Source: Deroplatys truncata
Taxonomy: Eukaryota; Arthropoda; Insecta; Mantodea; Mantidae
Direction: 5' to 3'
Length of the DNA stretch: 64,000 bases
Assembly (NCBI GenBank): GCA_030765065.1
Contig: CM060986.1
Location: forward strand, 136,431,142 to 136,495,141
Each line of letters starts with the position of its first letter. The first letter of the stretch is position 1. The notes under the pieces were generated by a model. That model worked only from the letters and a program-made list of their open reading frames with translations, made no database searches and was not told where the DNA came from. This document shows, piece by piece, positions 33,068 to 44,357 of the stretch. Both the position numbers and the translations under genes were made by a program.

Positions 33068-33884
33068 ATTTGAGATGTTTGTTAATTATAAGCATTGTTA
33101 GGAAATAAGTTTACACGGCCTCACTGAAACTGACAATAGGAGCGGGTAACAATGTAGCGAGGGGGTGAGTTGTTTATTAATTAGAAGAGACAAGCAAATG
33201 ACGTCAGAGTAGCGCGCTATTCTTTAGAAATGGAGGGAATATCTTCCCTAGAGCATATGTGTTCGTAATTTTGATTGGATAAAAAAATAGACGCTAATGT
33301 TGGCGTGTTTTATTAACCAATAGCAGCTCTGTTATAATGTTTAGGCATATCGGGGTGAGGGAGTATAAATTATGAAGCCAGAGACAAGTATCGCACAGTT
33401 TAAGAGCATCATTCACGGGTTACACGTCGCGCAGTTCAACAGAATCATTCACGAAGTATACATTACGTAATTCTACAGAATCTCTCGCGCCGTAAAACTA
33501 GTTACAAAAATGTGAAATACTCGAATTAATAATGTGCGGCAAATAAGTGATTATAGTTACATTCGAAAATATAACAGTTTCAGTCGGGCGTGTATCAAGA
33601 GTAAATATGTGAAATTAATGAAGTGTGACGGCAATAAAAGTGTAAAAACAAATTCTTTTATCAGTGTTATCTTTAGAAACAACTACTTTCCGTTTACACA
33701 CCCTGTTCAAGAGTTTTGCTCGACTGAGTGATAATAGCTAGCCGGAGGACAAAGAACTCAAAATTCAACATAGTAAAACAATAACAGGCGCTCAGCAAAT
33801 AAGATAACACGAACGATACCGCGACATCTTTAAAAATCTGACTGTCGCCCTACCTACTGTATCGTACAATGAATTGTGTAAATG
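33068..33884 (+). repeat. LTR-like insertion in DR1 (possible solo LTR)
   Basis: It interrupts the minus DR1 copy. ACAATGA occurs at both edges (about 33061-33067 and 33878-33884) and could be a short target duplication. In order inside: a palindromic CRE TGACGTCA (33199), CCAAT motifs (GATTGGAT about 33278; AACCAATAGC about 33316), TATAAAT (33364), an ACAGT initiator-like site (33395) and AATAAA (33633). This is a compact polymerase II promoter followed 240 bases later by a polyadenylation signal, as in an LTR. TG...CA ends are not certain. Confidence 0.45.
33199..33399 (+). promoter_or_regulatory. CRE/CCAAT/TATA/initiator cluster
   Basis: TGACGTCA at 33199-33206, CCAAT-type sites on both strands, TATAAAT at 33364-33370, and ACAGT 31 bases after the TATA start. 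The spacing suits a TATA-dependent start near 33396. No host ORF follows, so it most likely belongs to the LTR-like repeat. Confidence 0.45.
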
Positions 33885-33995
33885 CAAATTGAAAGTTTAT
33901 CTGGATTGACAAGAAGTAAGTAGAATAATTATATTTTATAAGAATAGTTTGTAGAAGAGTGAATAGAGATAATCATGTGAATGCAACACAAAGAT
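33885..33995 (-). mobile_element. DR1 5' end of the split copy
   Basis: It matches the complement of the DR1 start: TTATCTGGATTGACA, AGAATAGTTTGTAGAAGAGT, then GAGATAATCATGTGAATGCA and ACACAAAGATT. A CT tract follows (33995-34026). Confidence 0.55.
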
Positions 33996-34829
33996 TCCTC
34001 TCTCTCTCCCTCTCTCTCTCTCTCTGGAAGGTTAATCATATGTAGAGAAGAAATGTCATTCCTCAATTTTTGCGCAGGTGGCATTTCCAGATGAAGTTTT
34101 GCAATTCGATTAATTCTCCACTGCAGCTTCTTAGGTTCAAATTATTCACGATTAAGAGGATGCATGTGAGGAGAGGCATCATCTCCTTTCTTTTATCTCC
34201 AATGAACCTGAGTTGTCACTGTTCTAGCTGTATCAAACTGTTCTTAGTCTTTGTCAGTCGACATTATCAATAAGTCTTACCTTAAATTCGAGATACAGAG
34301 CCATTTAAAGGGACTTTTGCCCCTCCTCTAGCAGAAAAAATAACTTACAGTGCATTCTGCATACTAAAAATTTAGTGACTTGACATAAGCAGTATACTAG
34401 TAACCGATTTCAATAGTGACGAATCCTCCACCCGCAGGATCGTATATTAAAACTATGTGCAGTACTGTCTATTTAAACGAAAAGTTGCATAAATCCACTA
34501 GAAAGCAGATAAATTATTATTTATAATGATTTTTAGGCATGTATTATTTGTGTGAAAGTCACAGATGTCAGAACTAAATATCTGTTTGAGTAATAGTTTC
34601 TACGTTTATAAGGTATGTGCATATACTCAAGAATTTATCTTTCAAGTGTAGTTTTCTAATTAATGTGACCTATAAAATGTGAAACGTACTTTCTTAGTAA
34701 TTACATCTAATTCTCAAAACATGTACAATCTTGTACGCGAAACTGAATATCCTTTGTAAAAGAATGAGAAGGTAATTTATGCAATCTTAGTATACGAATT
34801 TGGTTGAAAATTAGACATTTAGTAATAAA
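33996..34829. other. (CT)n tract and unassigned sequence
   Basis: A CT microsatellite at about 33998-34026, then AT-rich sequence. The ORF 34070-34273 has no recognisable motif. Confidence 0.4.
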
Positions 34830-34985
34830 TATTTAGTAAAAATGCATTAGGAGAAAAAATATTAGAGAACTTTTATTTTAGGAAAACTGAACTTTAGGGA
34901 AAAATGATTATGAAAAAATGCATTAGGAAGAAACCATTAGGAAGCTTAGTTTAGAAAACAAATTTAGGAGATATGTAAGGGAATC
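34830..34985 (+). repeat. Array of TTAGGAAA-like units, right
   Basis: Degenerate units such as GCATTAGGAGAAAAAATATT, TTTTAGGAAAACTGAACTTT and CATTAGGAAGAAACCATTAG. They are complementary in type to the TTTCCTAA units at 29790-29960. The two arrays therefore face each other over 5 kb. Confidence 0.5.
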
Positions 34986-35139
34986 AAATTAATATTTTAT
35001 TTCTGGCTTGAACTATTGTACTTACATTTAATATAAATTACATAACATCTTGTTCCATTTAATTGATAACGTTTAAAAGTAGTTTAAAGGCGTGTTAAAA
35101 GGCTTCAAACTTCAACAAATTTCATGGATTTATGACCTT

Positions 35140-35315
35140 TTTCTTTCTTTCTTTTACGTGTATTTCTGTTGTTTTAAATTTTACTAATACACATACATAC
35201 ACATTTTTAAACACTGAAACATCCATGCCCAAGGCGGGACTCGACCCTCTAGCTCCTTCCCCACCAAACACCAAAGCTAGATACTTCAGCATGCGCGGCA
35301 ATGGGGACCAACTTC
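35140..35315 (-). mobile_element. SINE-F, tRNA-derived, minus
   Basis: The complement has GCATGCTGAAGTATCTAGCT, GGAGCTAGAGGGTCGAGTCC (B box GGTCGAGTCC) and GCCTTGGGCATGGATGTTTC, and it ends in an AAAG-type tail (CTTTCTTTCTTTT on the plus strand at 35140). Head, body and simple tail fit a SINE. Only one copy is seen here. Confidence 0.55.
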
Positions 35316-35792
35316 GTTCAGTATTATGAAGTTCGAAGCTTGAATTTTTTTTTCTTCTCGTGTGATACGGCCTTGAACTTTATATTTGATACTTCTGAAC
35401 AAAATATGAAAGTTGCAAATAAATTACAACTAAGATTTTTTAGACCAAGCATTTAGAAACAAAATTATTGTAGCGCTTTCCTCGGTATAGACGAGGAAGA
35501 ATTAAGACTAAATAAATAGGCATTGTCTTATCGCATCAGATACAGTATAAAACAGCAAAGTACAGTGTTTTTCTTACACACTGTGGCCCCTGCACGGCCG
35601 TTTGCGCAACGGCACTACAGCTCGGTCTCCCGCCGAAACAGTTATAATATCCACGCAACTGCCCACATCCTCGTAATTAGTTACAATTACAATGATAATG
35701 GCATAGTTTATCATTAAGATATAGTGGAAACATTGTCCTTCTCTACCCACATCTTTCTGGCATCTTCTCAGAAAATTTTAATTTAGACTCGA
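35316..35792. other. Unassigned sequence
   Basis: No feature supported. The plus ORF at 35523-35717 has no motif. Confidence 0.35.
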
Positions 35793-35807
35793 GAGTTCAA
35801 TATCTGA

Positions 35808-36122
35808 CCGAGCGGGATGGCTCCGGCGGTAACGTCTGTGGCTCGCATTTGGAAGGTCACAGGTTCAAACCCAGGGGTCGACTAATTTGACGAAGATTTC
35901 TTCGCGGTTTTCCTTGGTCGCTAGGCGAATGCTGGGTTGGATAATTTGATCCGCGAATTTTACATCATCCCTTTTATCACTACATTGCATTTCCTCTTCC
36001 CCAACGCCATACTAGGCATTGGGCTGATCAAACATCCTGGATATGCTATGATCCAGAGTTTACTTGCTCCTCGACAGGCTATTGGCTTGTAAATCCTACA
36101 AAGAAGATCTGTTAAAGAAGAC
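35808..36122 (+). mobile_element. SINE-A with perfect 15-bp duplication
   Basis: It is flanked by GAGTTCAATATCTGA at 35793-35807 and 36123-36137. The head is CCGAGCGGGATGGCTCCGGC with B box GGTTCAAACCC. The body includes TTCGCGGTTTTCCTTGGTCG and CTAGGCGAATGCTGGG. This copy is shorter (315 bases) than those at 49021 and 61270 and has a different, AAG-rich 3' end. Confidence 0.9.
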
Positions 36123-36204
36123 GAGTTCAATATCTGAAATTCAGTAAATTTATCGCCTGGTGCTTTCTTTTCGTTCTTCAAATGTTTGGGGTTTAGAGTA
36201 ATTT

Positions 36205-36350
36205 TTATTTTCTCTACTACGTATAATAAGTAGGGGAAGTATGGTATTCCACCCAAAAATTCGATACCGAGATTTCACCGGAAATACATGTTTTGAGACC
36301 CCCTAAATACAAAAAAAGCTTTTTGGAAACATGTCCGTGTGTGTGTCCGT

Positions 36351-36402
<52 letters not shown>

Positions 36403-37093
36403 CTGTGAACAGCATAACTCAGAAACGAACAGTCGGATAAATACCAAACATGGTATTTAGGTTCAGTATCTTTCAGAGATACGACACAAAGGTTTTCAAG
36501 AAAATCCCCCACCCCAGATTACCCTTTATATGAAGCATTTTTTGAAAATTTTAATTTTTACAAAAATGGTTCTAACGATTTTGATTAAAATGTCGTATAT
36601 TTAAGATACTTTCTATGTATATCTTGAATTTTCTGGGAATGTCTCCAAAAGCATTCTTCATTGTGAACGACTTTTGCATAACTGGTAAATCATAAGAGAT
36701 AGACAAAATTTTACTACACAAAAAATGTAGATCGCGTTAAAATACACAATTTATGTCATATACATTGTTTTTGTTGAGTGAACCATTTTCGAGATATTGC
36801 TTGTTATTCTCTTAAATTTTCCAGTACTTATACTTTTTCTCAAATGGAAATTCGTTATTCATTTTTTTGCCCTGGTAATGCAAAGAGAATGGAATACTCC
36901 ACATAGCAACCAGCTCTTAAAATATTTGACTATAGCTTAAAGCTTACTATATTCCCCTTGCATCTACAAACAAATTAGCAATAAGATTAACATCTCGATT
37001 AACATGAAGTAGATGGAGAAGAAGCGTTTGCAAAAATAGTTTGTACAAGAGTAGAGAAAATCATATGAGTGTAACACATCAGATTTTTTTCTA
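36205..37093 (-). mobile_element. DR1 full-length copy
   Basis: It opens TTTTCTCTACTACGTATAAT and closes GAGTAGAGAAAATCATATGA then GTGTAACACATCAGATTT. A pure GT tract (about 36357-36400) occupies the family position. It is close to the copies at 898, 46629 and 50844. T-runs flank both ends. Confidence 0.85.
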
Positions 37094-37393
37094 TTTCCTA
37101 CGGTTTACTAAGTATACAAAAGCCATTCAGAATGAAAAGGACTTTATAGGCTATAGAAAATTCAAGATTATATTTTACTTGTTCTGCAACTACCTTAAAC
37201 ACACTGTATTTTAATCAAAATCGTTACGCCGTTTTTCAGGAAATAAAAAATAACGAAACATTTTCCAGAAAAAACGTAGTTTGGGTGCGGGGACTTTCTT
37301 AAAAATCTTTAGTGTCCATCCTTTGAAAATAGTGCACAACAAATACCGAGTTTGGTATCTAACCAACTTTTCGTGCTTAAGTCATGCTGTTCA

Positions 37394-37451
<58 letters not shown>

Positions 37452-37608
37452 CATACACACACACATAAACGGATGTTTTCTAAGCAAATAGTTTTTTGGA
37501 TTCAGGGATTCCAATAAGGTGCATTTCCGGTGAAATCTCGGCATAGAATATTTGGGTGAAATTCAATACTTCCCCTGTTTACTACAGGTTAGTAGTAGAG
37601 AAATAAAA
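37094..37608 (+). mobile_element. DR1 partial copy with long (CT)n
   Basis: It starts inside the family at CTATTTCCTACGGTTTACTA and continues to ATACTTCCCCTGTTTACTAC and AGTAGTAGAGAAATAAAAAG. The simple tract is TCTCTCTC (37398-37447) followed by only a short ACACAC. It lies back to back with the preceding minus copy. Confidence 0.7.
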
Positions 37609-38205
37609 AGTATTATTGTAAATTCAGACCAATAACAAAGAATATCTCGGAAACGACTAACGCCATAAAAGGTTTTATTTTACATAAATTGTGTCCTTTA
37701 GCGTGATCTACATTTTCGGTGCAGTATGATCTTGTCTATGTCTTATGGTTCACCAGTTATACAAGTCATTCAGAATGAAGAGGACTTAACAGGAAATTCC
37801 CAGAAAATTCAAGATATACCTTTTATTTGCAAATGCAAATATTTTAAACATATGGCAATTAATCAAAAGTGTTAGAGCCATTTTTGAAAGAATAAAAAAC
37901 AACAAAAATTTTTTCTAGTAAAGGTTAGCTTGGGCGGGAACATGTTCTTGGAAATTTTGTGTCTATCCTTTGAATATGTTGAACTTAAATACTAAGTTTA
38001 ATATTTAATCGACTCTTCGTTTTTGAGTTATGCTGTTCACAAATATACACACACATTCACATGCAAAAATCTTTTCTAAAACTGCTTTCTTTTTATTCGG
38101 GGAGCCCCAAAACGCGTATTTCAGGTGAAATCTTTATATCGAGATTTTGGGTGGAATAAAATACTTCCTCCATACTTACTAAAGGCAAGTAGTAGTAGAA
38201 AATAA
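37609..38205 (+). mobile_element. DR1 partial copy
   Basis: From ACCAATAACAAAGAATATCT through CTATGTCTTATGGTTCACCA and TATACACACACATTCACATG to TAGTAGTAGAAAATAATAAA. The 5' third is missing. Confidence 0.65.
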
Positions 38206-38475
38206 TAAAAATTGCCCATACAAAGGGTCGTTTGTAGTAGGAGGAATTTCAAGAAAATCTTCATTTTGAGTCCTTGAAAGATGTTGAAACCTAAATATGA
38301 ATTTTTCTACTCATACAGCCACAACCTGCCACACACAAGGACCTTTTTTTTTTAAAAAAAAAAGGTTATTTTTGGTTTCAGAGTCTCTTAAAGCATGCAT
38401 TTCTGACGAAAGCTTGCTATAAAATACTTATAATACAATACCTGGAATACAATACTTCCACTAAGCACCATTAAT
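38206..38475 (+). mobile_element. DR1 3'-region fragment, diverged
   Basis: It starts at GGGTCGTTTGTAGTAGGAGG, retains TCAAGAAAATCTTCATTTTG and the GCATGCATTTCTGACGAAAG block, and ends near ATACTTCCACTAAGCACC. It is the third plus copy in a row, each missing its 5' part. Confidence 0.5.
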
Positions 38476-40205
38476 AAACGATAGAGAAAAGTAAAACTTA
38501 ACTGTGTTCTAATTGGAATGAAGGAATAGAATCGACAAACAGCCAATTACGGTATACAAAAGAAGTAGCGATCCAATTTTGAAAGTTGCATTTTGATTAA
38601 GTCTATAAAGAGATTTAGCAACTTGCAAATTGGTTTTATTCATTTATTTTCTAGTAGTTTATCAGCAATGAACATTTTAATTTGGCTAGTACATCAAGCT
38701 ACACAAATGAGGGAAAAATCAAATGGTGCTGTGTATAGAATGTTAGTTACATTTAAAGTAATGCATCGATGAAATTTGACTAAAAATAATGAAAATTTAG
38801 ATTTTTAAGTTCTTTAGTTTTTGTGGTGTGTATACCTTGTACTTTAACAATGCACTGTTGTTTTCTTAATATCGCCATTTATATAGCTACAAACCTCCAT
38901 TTTATGTCCATTTTCCTCATCTTTTTTTTCAGCACATTTCAATTTTAAAAATGCTTTGGATATCACATTCTTAAAATTTTCAGCCGAGCTTCAGATAAAA
39001 TGCATTAAAAATTGTTGTACAATTTTATAAAGGTAACATGCAGTTCATTTGCAATTAAAAAACTCAAGTCGGAAAAATTGAAAAGCTGGATAACACTTAA
39101 AACAAAACAGTTTCTTTTCTAGTGTATTAATGAAAGTAAATCATCACCTGCCCATTAACTTCTTCTATTACCATAATTATTAAAGGCGATTAATTATAAT
39201 TAAAAAAATACATAAAATTTTGTTTGACATAACTGTTTAACACTTTGCATGTTCTATTAGCATTACGTTCTGCATATGTGATCCATATTTTAAATTAATC
39301 AAAAGAAAATTGTAGATTCTAGTTTTTAAAAAGTACATTGTACTTTAACAATTGGTAAAGTATTTAGACGACTTAATTCGTAATTTATTTTTATGTATTC
39401 GATATTATTTAGCAATGTTGCTATTACAATTTGTTCCATTTTTTTTCAAAATCAATTCACATCAGATTGATGGCTTTCGTAAACTATGTGTATTTTTGGA
39501 ACCGATATCTACTTGGTTTTACTAAAAATGAACCCAGAATAAACTTAGTGTTCACATTTAATGACAAGGGAAAACTTTAAGAGGCAGTGCAACTGCTTCC
39601 ATGAATTAAACCTACGCATGAAAGGCGGAAAAACTGGCTGCATGGCACAAGAGTAAAATGTTGCAATTCTCAACACGGTACAGCAAACTTTCTCGTCCGA
39701 TAGTTTCGTATCCCTGGCATACAGGAGATATACAGAGCGTAAAATAGTGTCCATCTGTCTCAGCTTCATGGCCAAGGTGTTTAAGGTACTGAACACCACT
39801 GATTTAGTCACAGCCAGCAGATGTCGACAAGTCCGTCATTTTCCTTCAACTCATTAGCGAGTGCTGTATTCTAATACGAGTATAAACTATGTGAGTATTA
39901 CCAAAATGCTATGCTCTAGCATGTAAATTGTATACATTGTTCAGAAAAATTAACAAAGGAAATTAACTCAAGACAGAATCAAACTATGTTCGAAATACTG
40001 ACAGAATAAATCTTCCATCAAATATGTTATGCTCATTCCAGTTAAAAGGATATTCAATGCTAGAAAAAACATACGATTCTCCATCCGATTTCTAGATCCT
40101 CGCCCGCACTTACAAATGTTTTGGGAACCATGAATTATAGCATAGGAAAGCGGAAAGGAAATAAACTTTGCAACGCTGAACCAGTTGTCCAAATAAGCTT
40201 TAGTA
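38476..40205. other. Unassigned AT-rich sequence
   Basis: About 1.7 kb. Minus ORFs at 39545-39811 and 39968-40228 have no motif I recognise. No terminal repeats or family matches seen. Confidence 0.35.
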
Positions 40206-41230
40206 AGCTGAGGCAGTATTTTTAACACTTAAATCATTTCAGTCAAATTATATAATAAAAAATATAATAAAAGCCCACCTTAACGCAATATGTGTATGTA
40301 ATAAGATATAGAAAGTGGATATTACAGTTATTGTATATGTTAATATTATTGTATACATGTTCAATAATGTTATGTGAACGTATTACGTAATTTAATAATA
40401 TAGGAGCTGTAAGAATAGGTTAAAAGTTGCTAACAATGAGGTAACAATGAGGTAACTTTGAAGCAATAATCAGTAAGAAAGTTTAATAATGGTACTAGTC
40501 ATTATTGGAGCAACAATAATGTAAATTTTGAGACAGTTTATAAAATAGCAAATAAATAACCAGAAAAAAATTAAGTTAAATAAAAGTATTCTATTGGATT
40601 AGAAATAGCCAATTAGAGACCTGAAATAGAGAAATTTACAAATTTAGGTGGTAGAAATCAAGTCAGTTGCTTATGGACAGTACTCATAACTGGACGTGTT
40701 GCTTGTAGAAAGTGTTCCTAACCGGACTCGAGAAGTGTCCTCGAGAAATTTAATACGTATTCGTGTGAGAAAAAATAGTTTACGTGTTAAAAAGTGCAAG
40801 TAATTAATGAAAGAATCTCACAGCTCTCTATATAATTGAAGTGTTATTTAAATCGTATCAAGCATTAATAAAAAGAGTGAAGTAAAAGTATAATCTGGGT
40901 AAGCCTACATTCTTCAGCCGCACCACGCCTTGTTAAGAAATCCATGTCTCTAACAATAATATTGACGCAGCCGAGGCAAACATAAATATATAATATTTAA
41001 AGAAACAGTCAAATTACAAAGTTAATATGTTTTAAATTTGGACGAAGGCTACTGGGTACCTTACGTGCGGTTGCAACTACTAAAAGTTCGGCTCCCCAAC
41101 AGCTGAACTACAATACAACTCCTACATCAAATTGGCTTTCCATACGTGAAGCAACAACCTACTTCAAATTGGCTCCCAAAGCGTGGGGCAAAAACAACGT
41201 AAAAATAACAATACAACAAAATAACTTCTT
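40206..41230 (+). repeat. LTR-like dispersed repeat, plus copy
   Basis: It is homologous to the minus repeat at 16310-17345 from GCTGAGGCAGTATTTTTAAC to the CTTCTTCAAAG end. Shared signals in order: GTTGCTAACAATGAGGTAAC, TTTATAAAATAGC (TATA-like, about 40541), AAATAGCCAATTAG (CCAAT, about 40602), a second TATA-like CTCTATATAATTG (about 40832) and AATAAA (about 40867), followed by GCAGCCGAGGCAAACATAAA. It appears to have inserted in a DR1 end, with AATAAGCTTTAGTAAG before it and AATAGTTTGTATAC after it. A duplication is not clear. Confidence 0.5.
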
Positions 41231-41292
41231 CAAAGAATAGTTTGTATACGCACTAATACACAATAAAGAGTAGAGAAAGTCATGTGAATGTA
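41231..41292 (-). mobile_element. DR1 end fragment
   Basis: The complement of a DR1 5' end: AATAGTTTGTATACGCACTA, then AGAGTAGAGAAAGTCATGTG and CACATCAGATTTTTAG. It abuts the next minus copy. Confidence 0.6.
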
Positions 41293-41317
41293 TCACATCA
41301 GATTTTTAGAAAATGGC

Positions 41318-41363
<46 letters not shown>

Positions 41364-41393
41364 CAGCATAACTCAAAAACGACAAGTCGGATA
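41293..41393 (-). mobile_element. DR1 piece split by a hAT-like element (left part)
   Basis: A (GT)n tract (about 41319-41361), then GAACAGCATAACTCAAAAAC and GACAAGTCGGATA. The family continues at 43682 with GTATTTAGGTTTAGTACC, so the intervening 2.3 kb are an insertion. About 20 family bases were lost at the junction. Confidence 0.75.
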
Positions 41394-41779
41394 AAGGGAT
41401 AGGACCTCGATACTAATAATTTAAAATAAACCTTCATACATTTAAATCTTTAAATTTTGCATTACTGAAAGTTGCTGTGTTTAACTTTATGCTAGATAAG
41501 GAGTCAAAAGAGTCGAGACTTCATGTTATTGCCTCGCACGTGTCCCCAGAGTTGCTGGACTATAGTTCTTGATAAACCCTGATTGCGTTTCCTGTGTGTG
41601 AATGAATGCAATATTCCATAAACTCTTGTGTCTAAATGGAAACATGCAAAACAATGGGGAAAGAAGTAGAAGTACTCGTGTAACATGCAGCGTTAACTGA
41701 GTTCTGAATTAAGCTAATTTAGCTGACGCACTAATTCACGTTTCTGAAATAGTCTAGCTTGGTGATTTACTCTAACATT

Positions 41780-42040
41780 GTCGTCCTCCGTGGTGTAGTG
41801 GTTACCATGCTAGTCTCTAGTTCCCGAGGTCGCGGGTTCAAACCCGGTGAAGGGTGATGGATTTTTTCGAGCGTAAAAATGCTTAGCATGGCTTCCTTCG
41901 AATAGGAACTAAAACCAGTGGTCTCGTGTCGTAGATTAACGGCACGTAAAAGAACCTCAAGCCTGATAAAGAGGCCTCTGAACAAAATGACCGGTCTTTC
42001 ATACCCAATATAGACCACAGTACTTAAAGAACGTCCACAA
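41780..42040 (+). mobile_element. SINE-B inside the hAT-like element
   Basis: GTCGTCCTCCGTGGTGTAGT, GGTTACCATGCTAGTCTCTA and GGGTTCAAACCC, then the family body to about TACCCAATATAGACC and ACGTCCACAAAT. It sits between two blocks that are contiguous in the hAT-like copy at 21220-22775. The minus ORF 41767-42051 is its translation. Confidence 0.8.
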
Positions 42041-42317
42041 ATAATATTCAATGTTTTTGTTTGTTTTTTTTAAACCCTCAGCCATTACATTTGTCTACTC
42101 CGGAAGCCAAACTCCGTGAATCTAGCAGAAACAAATCAGGTGAGATAATGCAGCGCATGAAAATATTTGTTTTTTCTTTCCATCTCTTTGTGTTTACGCT
42201 AGTCAAACCTTTGTATTAAACATGTATGTACTAATTTAAGGGTGGGTAGTAGAGAGGCTTAATCCACAAACCTACTTATTTACGAGTGTTATATGGCTAT
42301 TTAATTAATACCGGATA

Positions 42318-43146
42318 AAAAAATCTGATGCGTTACACTCACATGGCCTTTTCTACTCTTGTACAAACTATCTTTACAAACGCTTATTCTCCATATGCTT
42401 CATGTTAATCGAGGTGTTAATCTTATTGCTAATTTTCTTGTAGATGCAAGGGGAATTGGTAGGTTTTAAGCTATAGTCAAATATTTTAAGAGCTGGTTGC
42501 TATGTGGAGTATTCCATTCTCTTTGCATTACCAGGACAAAAAAAATTAATAACGAATTTCAGAAAAAGTATAAGTATTGGAAAATTTAAGGGAATAACAA
42601 GCAATATCTCGAAAATGGTTCACTCCACAAAAACAAATGTATATGACATAAATTGTGTATTTTAACGCGATCTACATTTTTTGTGTAGTAAATTGTGTTT
42701 ACCAGTTATGCAAAAGCCATTCACAATGAAGAATACTTTTGGAGAAAATTCGAGATATACATTTCATTTGTCATGAAAATATCTTAGACATATGATATTC
42801 TAATCAAAATCGTTAGAGCCATTTTTGAGAAAATTAAAATTTTTGAAAAATGTTCCAAGTAAAGGGTATCTGGGGTGGGGGATTTTCTTGAAAACCTTCG
42901 TGTCGCATCTCTGGAAGATACTGAACCTAAATACCAAGTTTGGTGTTTATCCGATTGTTCGTTTCTGAGTTATGCTGTTCACAGACACACACACAAACAC
43001 ACACACACGGATATGTTTCCAAAAATGCTTTTTTTGAATTCAGGGGGTCTCAAAACATATATTTCCGGTGAAATCTCGGTATAGAATTTTTGGGTGGAAT
43101 GCAATATTTCCCCTACTTACTATACGTAGTAGAGAAAGTAAAAATA
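42318..43146 (+). mobile_element. DR1 full-length copy inside the hAT-like element
   Basis: From AAAAATCTGATGCGTTACAC to TACGTAGTAGAGAAAGTAAA, about 830 bases, with a short CA tract (about 42983-43010). The flanks are GGATAAAAAAA on the left and GTAAAAATACAC on the right, an A-tract at each side. Confidence 0.85.
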
Positions 43147-43681
43147 CACATGTATTATGGTAGTTGTGAATATTGGTAGAATGGTGTAACACACACATCA
43201 TTTTTATCTGTTTAAGTTTCGTGTAATATACGAGTATGTATTAGTCTATATTTTCTCGAATACAAGATAAAGAGGAATTGCTAATATACTTCTACATATA
43301 TAGAATATTTTAAAAGAAACATTTCAGTGCAATGAATGCAACAATATAGTTAAATAAAAGTAGAAACAAAGGAATTATTATCATTATTATTATCATTATT
43401 ATTATTAGCCTTGACTAACAATAGGGGATATATAACCTGCTGCGTTATCAAGATAAAAATAATTGTTGCCGATTGGAGAATGTCAAACAGGAACAAATTC
43501 GGAATTAGTTCGTATACAATATAAAATTGGTTACATGCGTTTATATACAGAAAACTACGAATAAGAACATAATTGACAGAACAAGCAATCGTCTTTGCAG
43601 GTTTTTTATAAAGTGCTCAAAAGTCAGTATCAATATCGAGTATCGATAAATCGTATCGTATATCGTATCGTCTCATCACTA

Positions 43682-44357
43682 GTATTTAGGTTTAGTACCT
43701 TTCAAAGATGCAACACGAAGATTTTCAAGAAAATCCCCCCACCCAAATTACTCTTTACATGGAACATATTTGAAATGTTTGATTGTTCAAAAAATGGCTT
43801 TAACGATTTTGATTGAAATACCATATATTATGGATATTTACATGACAAATAAAATGTGTATCTTGAATTGTTTGGGAGTAGCCTGCAAAGTCATTTCAAT
43901 TCGGAAGAATTTTTGTATAATTCTGTTTAACTGGTTAACGTTATGCGATAGATGAAAACGTATTACCGTGCCGGTAAAAAAAATGTAGATCTCTTTAAAA
44001 CGCACAGTTTATTACAAATACGTTTTTTGTGGCTCAGTCATTTCCGAGATATCCGCTATTTGGTTCGAACTGTTCAACGGTGTCATTCTTTTAAAGTCTG
44101 TCGACATTCAGTTGTTTCTCGCGATTGCATGGGAAGGGTATGGGATTTTAAGGCCAGCGTATAGCGCTCTGTTCTAAACATTTCATTCTCGCTATTCTCT
44201 TTATATATAAAGAAATGTATAGTGTAGCTATTTCCGGAAAGGTTCTCGGATTAAAATGAAGTAGATAAGAAAATAAGCTTTTTTTAGCATAATTTGATAA
44301 CCACTAATAAGCGATAGAGGATAGATAAAGTAATGTGAATGTAACATCCGATTTTAA
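43682..44357 (-). mobile_element. DR1 piece split by a hAT-like element (right part)
   Basis: It resumes with GTATTTAGGTTTAGTACCTT and the complement of the family body (AAGATTTTCAAGAAAATCCC, GATTTTGATTGAAATACC). It ends GATAGATAAAGTAATGTGAA, then TGTAACATCCGATTTT. Confidence 0.75.

Larger units (their letters stand above)
41394..43681. mobile_element. hAT-like element, second copy, itself interrupted twice
   Basis: It is homologous to 21220-22775. The left end AAGGGATAGGACCTCGATAC is a decayed TIR, and the right end ATCGTATCGTCTCATCACTA matches the other copy's end. A single unit of the 223-base repeat is at about 41547-41760, and blocks AATAGGGGATATATAACCTG and TTGGAGAATGTCAAAC are shared. 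It contains SINE-B (41780-42040) and a full DR1 (42318-43146). The exact 8-bp duplication seen in the other copy is not present here. Confidence 0.75.

Noticed and set aside
31480-33884. 31.5-32.2 kb and 33.1-33.9 kb as the two LTRs of one retrotransposon
   Set aside because: I compared the two regions and saw no sequence similarity; they cannot be a pair of LTRs.
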